NCBI GenBank assembly: GCA_021229015.1
Contig: CM037783.1
Location: 27,347,299-27,411,298, forward strand
Reading direction: 5' to 3'
DNA length: 64,000 bases
Source: Solen grandis
Taxonomy: Eukaryota; Mollusca; Bivalvia; Adapedonta; Solenidae
Made by a program: the position numbers and the translations under genes. Positions within the stretch are counted from its first letter, which is position 1. Every line of letters begins with the position of its first letter. This document shows, piece after piece, positions 23,574 to 34,520 of this stretch. Below the pieces are notes generated by a model, which did not search any database, was not told where the DNA came from, and worked only from the letters and a program-made list of their open reading frames with translations.

Positions 23574-24849
23574 ATGAGTCATTTATCTCCGTGGGATTTG
23601 AGCGGCCTCGGGATGGGGTTCGGACTTTATCGCCCACGGCGACCAAGTTATACATATGCAACACAGCAGCAGCGGCAGCGAAGCGAAAGTTACCGTTACG
23701 CGGTGCGGAAAAGTGCATCCGATCTGGACGAACCCGCGGATTTCATTGAAGGAATAATTCAGATGAAAAATCGCAAACAGAGCTATATTCGAGCTACGCG
23801 GTCGGATGACCCTGCTGAAATGGAATTAAGGTTCGTTGCTGAAAGTCCATCTCCAACCACTAAGGAACCTCCTACGGCTGCCGCAAGCTCTCCAATGCCA
23901 AGTGTTCATAGTATGATCAATGCGAATAACATCGAAGGTACAACTAATATCAATCAAACGAATCATGCGGAAAAGACTGCTCAAATTCCGAGACAAAACG
24001 GGACGCAAAAGGAGCGCACTTCGTCTTTACCGCACAAACTGTCTGAGAATCATATTCAGGAGCTAAAGAAAGCAGTAGCGAAAAAGATGCCTGAAGAACA
24101 AAGTCCTGTTATGAACTTTAGCCCAAGTACAAAAAGGATACGAAAGAAAAGTATGGTATTATCTGTGAATGAGTGTAGCGAAGACTACCACGAGGATTCT
24201 GTTTTCACAGCCGAGCAACAGGACCATAGAACTAATGCATCGACTCCGAACTCGGTTGACAATTCAATCGTTCAGACCACCTTCAGAAGACTGAGATTTA
24301 AGAAAAACCTTATTTTGTTATGCATAAGTTTCATTTTAATATTTTCTGCATTTCGGGCAATACAAAACTTGCAGTCGTCTTTAAATTCGGATAGTTACCT
24401 TGGAATTATCGCCATGACCTGCGTCCACGGCACCATGTGTTTGACATGTCTCTGGGCGCCTATGATTATAAATAATTTCACAGCCAAATGGACGTTAGTG
24501 ATAGGAATGTTTAGTTTCATCCTTTGGATAGCAGCGAATTTTTACCCAACATTTTATACTTTACTTCCGTTTGGAATTCTTGCTGGAGTGGGTCAGGGGA
24601 TACTTTGGACTGCCGAAGCATCGTATATGCTGAAACTCGCTTTCGATGCATCGCGTGTGTCACATGAGAGAGTTGAAACGGAAGTGTTCAGGTTCCATGG
24701 TATTTTTCTAGCGTGCTTTCAGACAACTCATATTTGGGGCAACCTCATATCCTCCTTAGTTCTCCAGAGTTCAAAGCTGGAAATCACCGTCGAGGAAGCC
24801 ATCTATCCTGGTCCATCGTGTGGGGCCCTCTTCCAACCCAATTTACCGG
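23574..24849 (+). CDS. UNC93-like membrane protein, first coding exon
   Basis: It encodes residues 1-425 plus the first base of codon 426, ending at CCG G|GTAAGT. Residues 1-240 are hydrophilic, rich in Ser, Thr, Gln and charged residues, and probably disordered. Membrane helices lie near 244-262 (NLILLCISFILIFSAF), 274-298, 304-322, 327-350 and 372-397. The loop and helix around 338-355 carry GVGQGILWTAEASY, matching the (A/V)GQGxxWTA signature of UNC-93/UNC93A proteins. UNC93 proteins are major-facilitator-like. C. elegans UNC-93 regulates a two-pore K+ channel and also has a long hydrophilic N-terminus; UNC93B1 traffics Toll-like receptors. This one looks closer to the UNC93A/UNC-93 type, so a K+-channel or transport role is inference. 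The unspliced frame would stop at 24906-24908. The protein is incomplete: the second half lies downstream. Confidence 0.93.
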
Positions 24850-25200
24850 GTAAGTACCCATTCAATAGCTTAAACGTCAAAAACTTCGTTGCCTCCTTAC
24901 TCCTTTGAAACCTCGGGCGCTGAAAACGTCAAAGTTTTCGTACCCCTTCAGTATCTTAAGCGTCAATTAAATTTCCCCCTCTATATCTAAATCATCAAAA
25001 ACGCCCTTGCTTCCGCACTCCTTTCCTACCTCAGGTGTTAATATCTTCAAAAATCTTAAGCGTCAACCGTGCTCTTCACTTTCTAAGGCATCAATGTTAA
25101 AAAAACACCTTGAATATTTCCGAATCCTTTCGTTACCTTAGGCGTCAATTTCCCTTTCAATACCTTTGGAGTCATAAACGTCAGTGTTTGCGCCAAAGAC
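24850..25200 (+). repeat. degenerate ~90-bp repeat starting at the splice donor
   Basis: Phrases such as GTACCCATTCAATAGCTTAA, GCGTCAA, AAAACGTCAAAG and TTCGTACCCCTTCAGTATC recur three to four times from the first intron bases. The same motif set reappears at about 26090-26225 (CCGTACCCCTTCAATATT). It is non-coding and highly diverged. Confidence 0.5.
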
Positions 25201-26469
25201 TTAAATGATTCGCAGCATTTTATTAGTTGTGTGTGACAACTATAGTACCTACATTCCAAGGGTCCGTTTCTCTACATTTAAAACCGAATAACCTTTCAAT
25301 TTTGTATGAATGACCGAACGGTTGAACAGAATTCTACAAAACAGATATGCTGAGATTCAGCCAAAGTAGTGAAAACTCAATTTTGAGTGAAAAAATAAAT
25401 ATTTACGGGACACAATAATTGTATGTCTTATAAAAGCACAGAAGAGCTATTTTCCCTAGGATGTTACGTAACTCGTTTTATTAAGCGGAGGAGTATAGTT
25501 TCTTTCGAATGCAAAGGTGGCTCATGTCTGAATTTGGATGGTGGGTGTGCTGGTTTCGGTTATTTATTGGTGTTTCAATGGTCCACATAGGAAGCTTGAA
25601 TTACGATAAAAATCCGTATAACCTCCTTATAATAACATCTAGCTATCTCAGATACATCAGTGATATCTCCAGGGTTTATTTGTTGCACTATAGAATGGCT
25701 GATACAGGTGTATATCTGCTATCCGAAATTATTAAATCACAGTAGGGAGCCACCGAGCTGCATCTATAAATAGAAACTCTGCCATCGCTCGGTAGTACGA
25801 ATCAAAGCGCTGATAGTCCTAAGAGTACAGTATTTTCTCATTTCATTTGTTTGTCACAGTAAATTTAATAAAAGGCGGTCAATTTTTCGCACAATGCCAA
25901 TAACCCGGCTTTAAGCTGCGTTAACATGGTCATTAGATGAACGCACCATATGTTTCAACAGACTGATAACAATTAGCACATTGCCACTTTTACTCCCCCT
26001 ATATTTCTATAGCCTTCAATGAACAATCGTTTATTTTTTAATATAAGTTATATATTTGGAAAAACTAAATTACCCTGCAGATTTGCAGCTTGTCAGGCGT
26101 CAATTGTTTTAATGTTGACGCCAGAAACTTCATTGTTCCCGTACCCATCAATATCTTAGATTTCGAAAACGTCTCACTCTGTGTTAGTGTCAAAAACTTC
26201 AATATTTCCGTACCCCTTCAATATTAAGCAAACATATGAGTTCCACTTTTCGCACACTATATCTCGTGTGTATTTGTATTTTGATATAGCCCAAAATCTA
26301 CCACGTGATATGGAGAGATTTTCAGTTGCTTGTTTTTCTTTTCGGTTAGACGTGATTTTGCATGATTTACATGTGCAGCCCGGGTCAAATGTACATGTCA
26401 CCGGAAACGTGTATTGAATCCTTGTGCTTTATACAAAGGGAAAATCACATTTGAAATTTACATCAGTAC

Positions 26470-26850
26470 ACAAAGAATATGCCTAGATCGCATGAAAACA
26501 ATGAAAATGCTTAGATCGAATGAACATCTGCAAATCCGAGCAATAAGGATACTTGCTCGAGTCGACAACGTAACTAGTAAGGCGTTAGGATGCCACAAAA
26601 ATGAGGTTAATGTTCTACCCTGGCCTATGGTCTAACCGGATATGAATCCGATTAAACACATCTGGGATTACTTTGGTAGAAGGGTGCGATCAAGGGGCAA
26701 CTTTAACATCTTAGAAACCTTACAAACGCCCTATGTCAGGAATGGAATAACACTCATGGGGTCGTTATTAGACATAATGTAAGGTCTATGCGAGGATGCA
26801 TTGCCACTTGCATCAATAGCAGGGATGGGCTACTGACTAAAGTGAATATC
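26470..26850 (+). pseudogene. dead Tc1-like transposase, C-terminal part
   Basis: One frame reads ...RVDNVTSK..., then EVNVLPWPMV, stop, PDMNPIKHIWDYFGRRVRSR. This is the conserved C-terminal block of Tc1/mariner transposases, usually xDNAxxH ... LxWPxxSPDLNPIEHxWD. The usual Ser is a stop codon (26633-26635, TAA). The catalytic Glu of NPIE is Lys. Another stop follows further on (TAA near 26780). The N-terminal DNA-binding region is not recognisable. It is an old, inactive copy in the UNC93-like intron. Confidence 0.8.
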
Positions 26851-27967
26851 AGGATTGCAATTATACAGCGTAATAGCCAAACTGAACACACTCTGATTCT
26901 CAGGGTAACTTTTCAACTTTTATCACCCTATACTTTCTCGTTTAAAAAACATTTAAACCGTCCGCAAATCAAAATTTAAAATGTCCACCATATTAAATGT
27001 AAATGATCTTAATTTTGGTATAAAATCTATAGGCTTTCAGGAAAAAAACGTCGATTAAAATTCACAGAAAACAAAGTGCACACTTTCTTTTGGAAATAGC
27101 GTATATTTATTTTTAAAGAAAGTGTGGAAACGCACAGATTCGCACCACATTTTTTTGAGATACAAGTGGATACAAGCAACACATGTATTTTGTAAGCTTT
27201 ATCCAAGTGAAACATCATTTAAGTTCTATGATGAAGCGAAGTCAATAACGTTGAACATCGCAGTAAGGTGTAAGTCCCATGCGGGGGACGCCAAGAGGTA
27301 TACTTAAAAAAAAAACACAACACTCGTTTAACGTAGCGGGAAACCCAAAGAAGGCATTACTAATTTAATTACCATAGCCAATTTCACCGTACATCACTGC
27401 GCACTCAGTAGAGTATTGTGTACATCAGACTGCTGATTTACTAATGCTGAAGAGGTCATGACCTCCTGAGGTATATAAGTTATTATTGGAACATATCTTC
27501 AGGTCATTATGAAACAAATCAAAGCACTCAATGCGCTGACAAACTGCCATCGGGGTTTTCATGAAACAAAGAGTGGGTTCAGCTGACCAGAGTTACAGGA
27601 AAATGTGTAGAGTTTTTTGGTGCCATTTAAACTCTGGAACTAGAATTACATGTTATAGATATTTCATAATGTGAATCCTGTCTACAATTTCTCAGCGCAT
27701 TGTGTGCTTTGTAATGTATATCCACGAAATCATATTGCAACGGAATTTACTATGTTACAAATTCAACGAAATTTAATGTCAACGAAAAACAATGGTTTCT
27801 TATTATTATATGATATCAGAGAACAGAAATATTAAAAATAAAATAATCACGCGCTTGAACGTATGCCATACGAAATAATTTCCCATGACAAAAATGTCAG
27901 TTATGTGTATTTTGTGTTGGCGTTAATGCCTTTTAATGGGTGAAGTCCTACACTAACGTCAAGTTCA

Positions 27968-28132
27968 GGTAATCTATCCATCATAAAATTAGAACCATGA
28001 TCCTTCAAAGGCTTGAAAGCTGACTAGGAGTTATAAGCTATTTTGCTCTAAGTATATAAAAGCTTGCATTTACCATAACATTCCCTTGATCTTTTGTGGA
28101 CAATTATTGCAATTCAGTGTTAATGGATTATC
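27968..28132 (+). mobile_element. family B MITE, copy 2, abutting a family A MITE
   Basis: It starts GGTAATCTATCCATCATAAA and ends TTAATGGATTATC, directly followed by TTAA (28133-28136) and then the CCCTTTCCC terminus of family A. The interior ATGATCCTTCAAAGGCTTGAA matches other B copies. The left flank is TTCA, so the left TTAA is altered. Confidence 0.8.
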
Positions 28133-28136
28133 TTAA

Positions 28137-28368
28137 CCCTTTCCCTCATAGACGAAACCATGAAAAGACCTATGCGAACAGCATAAAACCAGTTCAGCCT
28201 GCGAGTAACTCGCAAGCTGATCAGGTTTTATGCTGTTCGTGCTCCTCAGTGGTCTGGAAATGAGGACTTTATAATTAAATTTGGTAAGGTTTAACTGTAA
28301 TTTTCTGCAGATCAGGCTTTATGTGATACCTATTGAGTGCGTCAAATGAGTCTATATGAGGGAAAGGG
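28137..28368 (-). mobile_element. family A MITE, copy 6
   Basis: Both terminal repeats are intact, with TTAA at 28133-28136 and 28369-28372. The central hairpin GCCTGCGAGTAACTCGCAAGC is nearly perfect. A few bases are lost relative to other copies (GTTCGTGCTCC). Confidence 0.93.
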
Positions 28369-28596
28369 TTAACTGCTTCCAACAACCTTATATTTGGACA
28401 AGTTCTTCAGCTGCAAATTTTACACTTGTGTCTTAAACAGTAAACAAAAAATATTATTTTAACACACTTATTTTTAGGATATAGTATACTTCGCAAGTAT
28501 TCATTCATTAAGAAGATAAAAGTGTACTTGTTACTGGATGAGCCTTGAGAAATCTATTATTTTGCATGTTCAGGAAACACTGTGGCAAATCCCTTG

Positions 28597-28840
28597 TGCC
28601 TGGATAGCGTAGTGGTAACGCGCCTCGCTTCTCACCGTTGCGTCCCGGGTTCGATTCCTGGTCACGTACCTGAGAGGGTATAGTGGTTGCCCGTCCAGAC
28701 ACGTGGGTTTTCTCCGGGCTGGTTTCCTCCCACAATAATGACCATATACGCTGCCACCAGAGCCATCGAGAGTGATGAATATAAGTTATGACAACTTGTT
28801 TCGTAATCGATGTAAAATAAATAAAGTTTAATATAATAAA
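28597..28840 (+). repeat. tRNA-derived SINE, full length
   Basis: The head has a pol III A box TAGCGTAGTGG (28605-28615) and B box GGTTCGATTCC (28648-28658). The body contains GTGGGTTTTCTCCGGGCTGG and TTTCCTCCCACAATAATG. The 3' part reads ATCGAGAGTGATGAATATAA, then a TAAAATAAATAAAG tail. The tail resembles that of the SINEs at 37334 and 31141. The cloverleaf cannot form well, so this is not a tRNA gene. The 145-codon minus-strand frame over it is spurious. Confidence 0.85.
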
Positions 28841-28959
28841 AAATCCATTGAAGGAATAAAAAAATGCTGGAAATAGGTCAATAGCTTGTCGCATCAGATG
28901 CTCTTTATCGTAGTATATGTTATGTTTATCGAGCAAGAGACACATTTATTTAGATTTTA

Positions 28960-29300
28960 ATCTCTTCTCTAATGTTTTGAATTGTGAATAATAAATGGGA
29001 GTTTCTAGCAAAAATTAATTTTCACTACCTGGATTAATGATGTGTCCATGCGAGATATAGAGGAGCTCGCGCAGTAATTTGATTGTAATTGGCGAGGCCT
29101 AGATGAAAGTAGTTCCAGTTACTGAGAATATGAAGTAGGAGATGAGATAGCAACAGTAAGAGGGGAAGCATTAAATTAAATCAATGCAAATGAGGGAGAT
29201 TTGATTTCAAGCAGAAAGTCGTGGTAGTAAACTATTGGCTTATAAGTAGCCTTTCACAGTCATTTTCTCATGTTTCGACCCTGGCATTAATAACTATATA
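28960..29300. other. non-repetitive block with homeodomain and POU-type motifs
   Basis: It is not made of any repeat I recognise. It holds GGATTA (29031-29036, the Otx/Pitx/bicoid core), TTAAATTAAAT (29171-29181) and an exact octamer ATGCAAAT (29184-29191). These are common short motifs; an intronic enhancer is only a possibility. Confidence 0.25.
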
Positions 29301-29804
29301 AGCCATTCTCATTTGCTTTCTTTGTGAGTATTTTTGAGCGTTGCTACTTCCGTAGGTAAATGTATCTGGGATTATGCGTTAGAAGTCGTCCCAAATATGT
29401 GCCAAACAGACGCTCTGAAAATTCAAATTTGTCCTCGATTTTTTTTCTTTTTTATTCCACAATGTACAAAATAAATCAATCTATTTGACAAAATCAAGTG
29501 TTTCACCGTCTAAGTCGGGTAGAATTTATTAAGACATTTCTCCAGATAATAGAAGCCTGCGCTCACTTCGGCAATATTATGTCGGTAGAAATGTCTTAAA
29601 AGGCTCTATTCTATACTTGAAAGCGTTATATTAACCCACTCCAAGAACAAAAAGAAAAGGAAAAACTAAATAAAATCTGAAAGAGATAACACTCTTAATG
29701 GTCCTGTTATTTGCGCTATGTATAGGATAGAATCTAAAAATATATTTTTACAGGAATTTCTGGAGAAATTATAGACTCTATCTTGATAACTCAGGTTCGA
29801 TGCC

Positions 29805-29815
29805 TCTACTACTAT

Positions 29816-29853
<38 letters not shown>
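29805..29853. repeat. (CTA)n microsatellite
   Basis: CTA triplets with one TTA interruption, about 16 units. Confidence 0.95.
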
Positions 29854-29867
29854 AGATTACTAATGTC

Positions 29868-30085
29868 ACTAGGAGGTTGTTGGTTCGATCCTCGACCGCG
29901 ACATACCAAAGTTATTTAAATTGTACCGGTATGTCTTTCTTGTGTTTAGCCCTCAGGTTAGATCCCGGACTGGTTGACCCGGTGCAACTTGGTTTATGGC
30001 GTGATATGCAGTGAGGCAGCACTATATCTGTCTCCCCGAATGACTGATATCGTTTCGGAATGTCATTTAACCTAAACAAACACAC
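29868..30085 (+). repeat. SINE fragment, CGAC-ATACCAAAG family
   Basis: It contains a B box GGTTCGATCCTC, then GACATACCAAAGTTATTTAA, TAGATCCCGGACTGGTTGAC and a tail of CACTATATCTGTCTCC plus CATTTAACCTAAACAAACA. The A-box half is missing. Related pieces lie at 31429-31590, 38790-38892 and 49030-49200. Confidence 0.7.
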
Positions 30086-30956
30086 ATGATAAGTAAAGCC
30101 GACTGATATATAGTTATGACGTCATAAATAGTCAGATTTTTTATCATGAAATCTAGAAATCGTTTACTGAAAAATTAACATTTTATACGACTGGAGAAGT
30201 TTCTATCACACTCGACCGAGGAGTTGGCAGTATTTAGAGATACACTTAACGAAACTTGTAAGTACTCCGATTTCAAACTTGTAGAGAAGACATATTTTCC
30301 AAAACATATGCCCAGTGAATATTAAAATGTGCATTGGCTCAATCTGTTGTCTGCTAGAAAAATTTTGATGCATAATCAACTCGGTTAAACCAATTTTCGT
30401 GGAAAGCTATAGAAAACCAAAAATCTGTTATTTTGAATACAACAAATGCTATAGACAAAACTTTAGTCGGAGTACTTATAAGTTTCGTCTAGTATAGCTT
30501 GATAGAATTTCAGTTAGAAGCTCGTGTAAGTGAAAACCAAAACGTATTCTCATTATTTATCCAGAGTAAAATCATATGTTTTCATTCTCGAAAATTCAGG
30601 AAAAGCAAATGCATTTATGAGCTGTTATATCTAGCCCTTTGATGTTTATGGTATTTGAGAATGCCATGTGTTTCAGTTTATATCTTTGGCTGAAAGTGAA
30701 TGTCCTTAATCGAGAACACTTTAAATTATGAGTACACTTGTTTTGTTTGTTACAGTGTTCACTAAGTCTTTGATAAACCTTGATATGTGTGTTTGTATAT
30801 TGGATATAAAACTCCTTGGAATACTTTTATGGGGAAGGTTCTCAAATTATTTTTCTAGACTATTCCAGGTTGCATATTTGACGTATATTTGTTACAAAGG
30901 CTAGTAATTGTTTTAAACTTGTAATCACAAGTGTAAGTAAATGTACTGAAATAAAA
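30086..30956. other. intron stretch without recognised features
   Basis: AT-rich sequence. GAAACTTGTAAGTACTCCGA (near 30250) and AGTCGGAGTACTTATAAGTTTC (near 30466) are reverse complements of each other, so 30250-30488 may be a degraded foldback element. Nothing else is seen. Confidence 0.35.
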
Positions 30957-30960
30957 TTAA

Positions 30961-31129
30961 GGTAATCCATCCATTATTGAATTATAATCATGGCCCTTCA
31001 AGTGCTTAATAAGATTTCAGTTCAAATGCAGGCATCCGTTGATTTTGGAGTTATTTTGGTTAAAGTCTATGACCATAAATTCCAACGATCACTTGATAGA
31101 CCAGGATCACAATTAATGGATGGATTACC
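30961..31129 (+). mobile_element. family B MITE, copy 3
   Basis: TTAA (30957-30960), then GGTAATCCATCCATTATTGA, ending TTAATGGATGGATTACC. The ends are reverse complements over about 14 bases. The right flank is TAAG. A SINE fragment follows at once. Confidence 0.88.
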
Positions 31130-31140
31130 TAAGTATAGTC

Positions 31141-31312
31141 AAGTGATACGATACGTGACTGCGAAGGTTATTGGTTTGAACCCTGTCGGGGGCGAGGATT
31201 CTTTTTGGATTTTCCCAGGCGCAAAGTAATGGTCCAGCCTAGGAACAATCGAGAGGGATTAGTACAAGTTGTCTGACTTTTTTTCCAATCGACGGGAAAT
31301 ATTGATAAGTTT
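31141..31312 (+). repeat. SINE fragment (37334 family)
   Basis: GGTTTGAACCCTGTCGGGGG (B-box region), CCCAGGCGCAAAGTAATGG, then TCGAGAGGGATTAGTACAAG match the SINE at 37334-37520. The A-box half is missing. Confidence 0.75.
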
Positions 31313-31428
31313 TAACTAATAATATTTAAAACATGTTTTAGTGTAAGATCGATTAAAATTTTACTGAGAGAAAATGAAAAATGATATCCTGAGTTGCGTA
31401 CTACTTCAGCCTACCATTGCAATATTTT

Positions 31429-31590
31429 ATCAGGTCCCGGTGGCAATTTGATTGGAGCCTCCGTCCCAGATCGGGAGGTCCTGGGTTTGATACCCGAACG
31501 TGATATACCAAAGTCGAAAAGATCAAGGACTGGTTTACCTGGTGTCAGGATAATGTAACTTGGTGTGGTATCTGTCTCAAGAAGTAATAG
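31429..31590 (+). repeat. SINE fragment (29868 family)
   Basis: CAGGTCCCGGTGGCAATTTG, GGGTTTGATACCCGAACGTG, ATATACCAAAG and GACTGGTTTACCTGGTGTC match the 29868 family; here more of the head is kept. Confidence 0.6.
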
Positions 31591-31799
31591 TATCCAAATG
31601 AATGAAAACATAAACAATTTGTCATTTAATATATGGCTGCATGCTATGTGAAATAATCTTTTCTTCATGATATCCTTTATAGCCGATTTATCCTATTTTC
31701 TTGTATTAAAAGAAAATTTTAAAAGTCAGATAGGCTAAATGGACAGGGTTTTTTTTCCAAATTAAAAGAAAGGGTAAAAAGGATAAAAACCGAATGTTG

Positions 31800-32165
31800 T
31801 GGCCTATTTCATACATAGGCTAAATAGGCTAAGCGGTCTAATTTACATAGCCTATTTAAATTAGAAAGAGTAAATAGGATAAACGAACTAAACGCTGTAG
31901 CCTATTTCATACATAGGTTATGTGGTCTAATTTACATAGCCTATTTAAATTAGAAAGAGTAAATAGGATAAACGAACTAAACGCTGTAGCCTATTTCATA
32001 CATAGGTTATGTGGTCTAATTTACATAGCCTATTTAAATTAGAAAGAGTCAATAGGATAAATGAACTAAACGCTGTAGCCTATTTCATACATAGGTTATG
32101 TGGTCTAATTTACATAGCCTATTTAAATTAGAGACCGAGAGTAAGTAGGATAAATGGACGGAATT
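31800..32165 (+). repeat. 89-bp tandem repeat, about 3.5 units
   Basis: TTAGAAAGAGT(A/C)AATAGGATAAA begins at 31861, 31950 and 32039, an exact 89-base spacing. Each unit ends TTTACATAGCCTATTTAAA. Edge units are more diverged. Confidence 0.92.
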
Positions 32166-32171
32166 CTGTAG

Positions 32172-34235
32172 CCTATTCATTACAAACTAAGTGGGTTAAA
32201 TAGGACAAATGGGCAAACTGCACTCACAGTTTTCATGTGGGTTTGATAACACATTTTTATCTCGTGATATAAACTATTTGACGCTTCCTGGATAGTATAG
32301 ATGCTTTTCGCATTGGAAGATCACAATCAATTTGATAACCCGAATCCAAATATCTTACCAGTATTGTACTGAACTGGGGCAATACTACCTCTGTGTTATG
32401 GATTGCTCACTCTGTGTCATCTCGATCAAAACATCACATTATTTAAACGTCATATTAAATCAAAAGAATGGACTGTGCTTATATGCAGTCGTCCAGTATA
32501 AAACAATTATACTGATATCAATAAATAACGCTTACATAAGAGTCTTGCAATTTCATTTCAGAAAATCAATTCTTTTGATGAAAGAAAAAAATAAATGAAT
32601 GAAACATTAATTTCCCTCACATCTTGATACATTAAACATTTTGTGAGCTTTGTTTTGTCATTTTGTGAATTCTCGGTACACAACTAATTCCATTGCAATT
32701 CTTCGACAATATCGCGCAAGTGATAAATAAAGCATTTTTGGTCCGAGACGTAAGATCAATCCGTCTGGGCGAGTCTGATTAGATCACTCGAAGATACTCT
32801 GACCTTGACGTTGAAATATATTCAGCTCTGTTTTCAAGAGGCTTAATGTAACGGTGCAATAAGGAAGGACAATGCATGCTTTGGCGAAATAAGTTGCATA
32901 GACTTTTTGCAAAATATTTAAACGATTAAAATACCATCTAATTAATTGTGGCACAGTTTTTTTTTTTGTTTTTTTTTTTGTTTTGTTTTTTTACTAAAGA
33001 CTAATCATCTCGAGGGAATGGCGAATAATTTGGGGAACGACTTAACAGGTTGAGATATTGAGTTAATTAATCGAGTAAACGAGTTATTAACACAAAGGAA
33101 CAACTTTATTAATGAAGGAACAAGTCAGCCATGCGTAAGAATAGAAAAAAGAAAAGTTACTTCCCCTTGTATTTATCATCACCCTGATCAGTAGAGGATA
33201 TGTGATATTGTAACAAGCAATCTGATTTGTTGACAAACTCAAGGAAACGAGATAGTTATATATTATCCTATGAAACAGAAACGTGTATGTCCTGAAAGGA
33301 AAGTGCAACTATGACTGTGCCAAATATACTTACAAACTGAGTGCATCACTTTGATGTCTTAAAGGAAATTGTAATATGTCATTAAAAAACCTTGACTATA
33401 AGATATACTAGACAGTTACATTGCCATTGCTTGGGTTTCAAACAGCAGCAAATTTTGAGTATTTCTACCTAAATTGAAGGAAATAATAAATAGCCCAATA
33501 CACTGTATATGAGAAATATAACGAATCATTTAACGACTAAAGATGGTGGAAAATAACATAAGCTTTTTCATTTTAACCTTTTTCCTCTTTTTGATACTAC
33601 TAAATTTGCACATGGGATTTTTTTCATGAGCAACTTTAAACAGTTATAATAAATTGATGTTTCTTTCCGGACAGATATCATACGTTTAACTTACCGGACT
33701 TGGAGAAATATCAACTAAACTGAACGCGGTCATGAGTGCGATAGGAATTACTCGAAAATGCTCCCAAGAAAATGAATAGGGCTTACAAACATTAATATGT
33801 GGTCACTGTGTGACTGGTCTGCTTAAAATGCAAAGAATATTTTATTCAACATATAAATTAATTTAAAAAATGTCAAAGCATATTCGGTGTTATTTTAGAA
33901 AATGATAACATGCACTAACTAGGAAAGTATTTTATATTTCTTGAAACGTTGTAGTCACTAAACTTGAACATGCGGAAAACATATATGCGTCTCTTATTAA
34001 TAGCGAAGTGTCATTAAATTATTGTCAATGGTCGTTAAAAAATGAAAAAGTCTAGCAATTTCAGCTAGATGTTAATATTAGGACAAGCAGATTCAGCTTC
34101 ATAAAAATTCGTTATGAGGAGAGAAAAAAAGAAGGCCATGTTCGAAATGAAATCAATTCACGACGCAGACCAATGGACGAGTGGCCAGATCTTATCAGAA
34201 GCACTCGTCTTGAAAATGTGTTCATTTTTTGCACC
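32172..34235. other. intron stretch without recognised genes
   Basis: Contains a poly-T/G tract at 32958-32992. The block 32680-32840 (ATATCGCGCAAGTGATAAAT ... GGGCGAGTCTGATTAGATCA) is non-repetitive and GC-richer and may be conserved non-coding DNA. Otherwise nothing is supported. Confidence 0.4.
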
Positions 34236-34520
34236 TTTCTTTGGGTCGGGACAACCCAGAAGCAAATGTGTAGGACTTTCCACAAACCACACATTGGGTT
34301 CTCTTACCGGCATGAAAGTCCAGATGGTCCTTGTAGTGACATTTTAAAAATGTTTCCCACAAAATGGATCTTTATTTTATATTTATAGAATATCTCCTGC
34401 CACAAATGACACACACCAGAGACCGCACCACGTGTGTTGTTCTAATATCCAAAGCAGGAGCTACACTGTAGACACTTCACCCCTTTTGTTTCACCGTGCG
34501 TATTGCATCGAAGAAATTAC
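34236..34520 (-). pseudogene. decayed C2H2 zinc-finger gene fragment
   Basis: On the minus strand one frame reads CVICGRRYSINIK, stop, then LKCHYKDHLDFHAGKRTQ and CVVCGKSYTFASGLSR. The Cys-x2-Cys pairs, the His-x3-His (HLDFH) and the short AGKRTQ linker fit consecutive C2H2 fingers. Upstream, KCLQCSSCFGY in another frame suggests a further finger with a frameshift. At least two stops and one shift make it non-functional. No splice sites are clear, so it may be a processed or duplicated fragment. Confidence 0.7.

Noticed and set aside
28601..28670. Possible tRNA gene
   Set aside because: A and B boxes are good but the acceptor and anticodon stems do not pair, and a SINE body and tail follow.
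28508..28945. 145-codon minus-strand frame
   Set aside because: It runs antisense through a SINE with clear pol III boxes on the plus strand.
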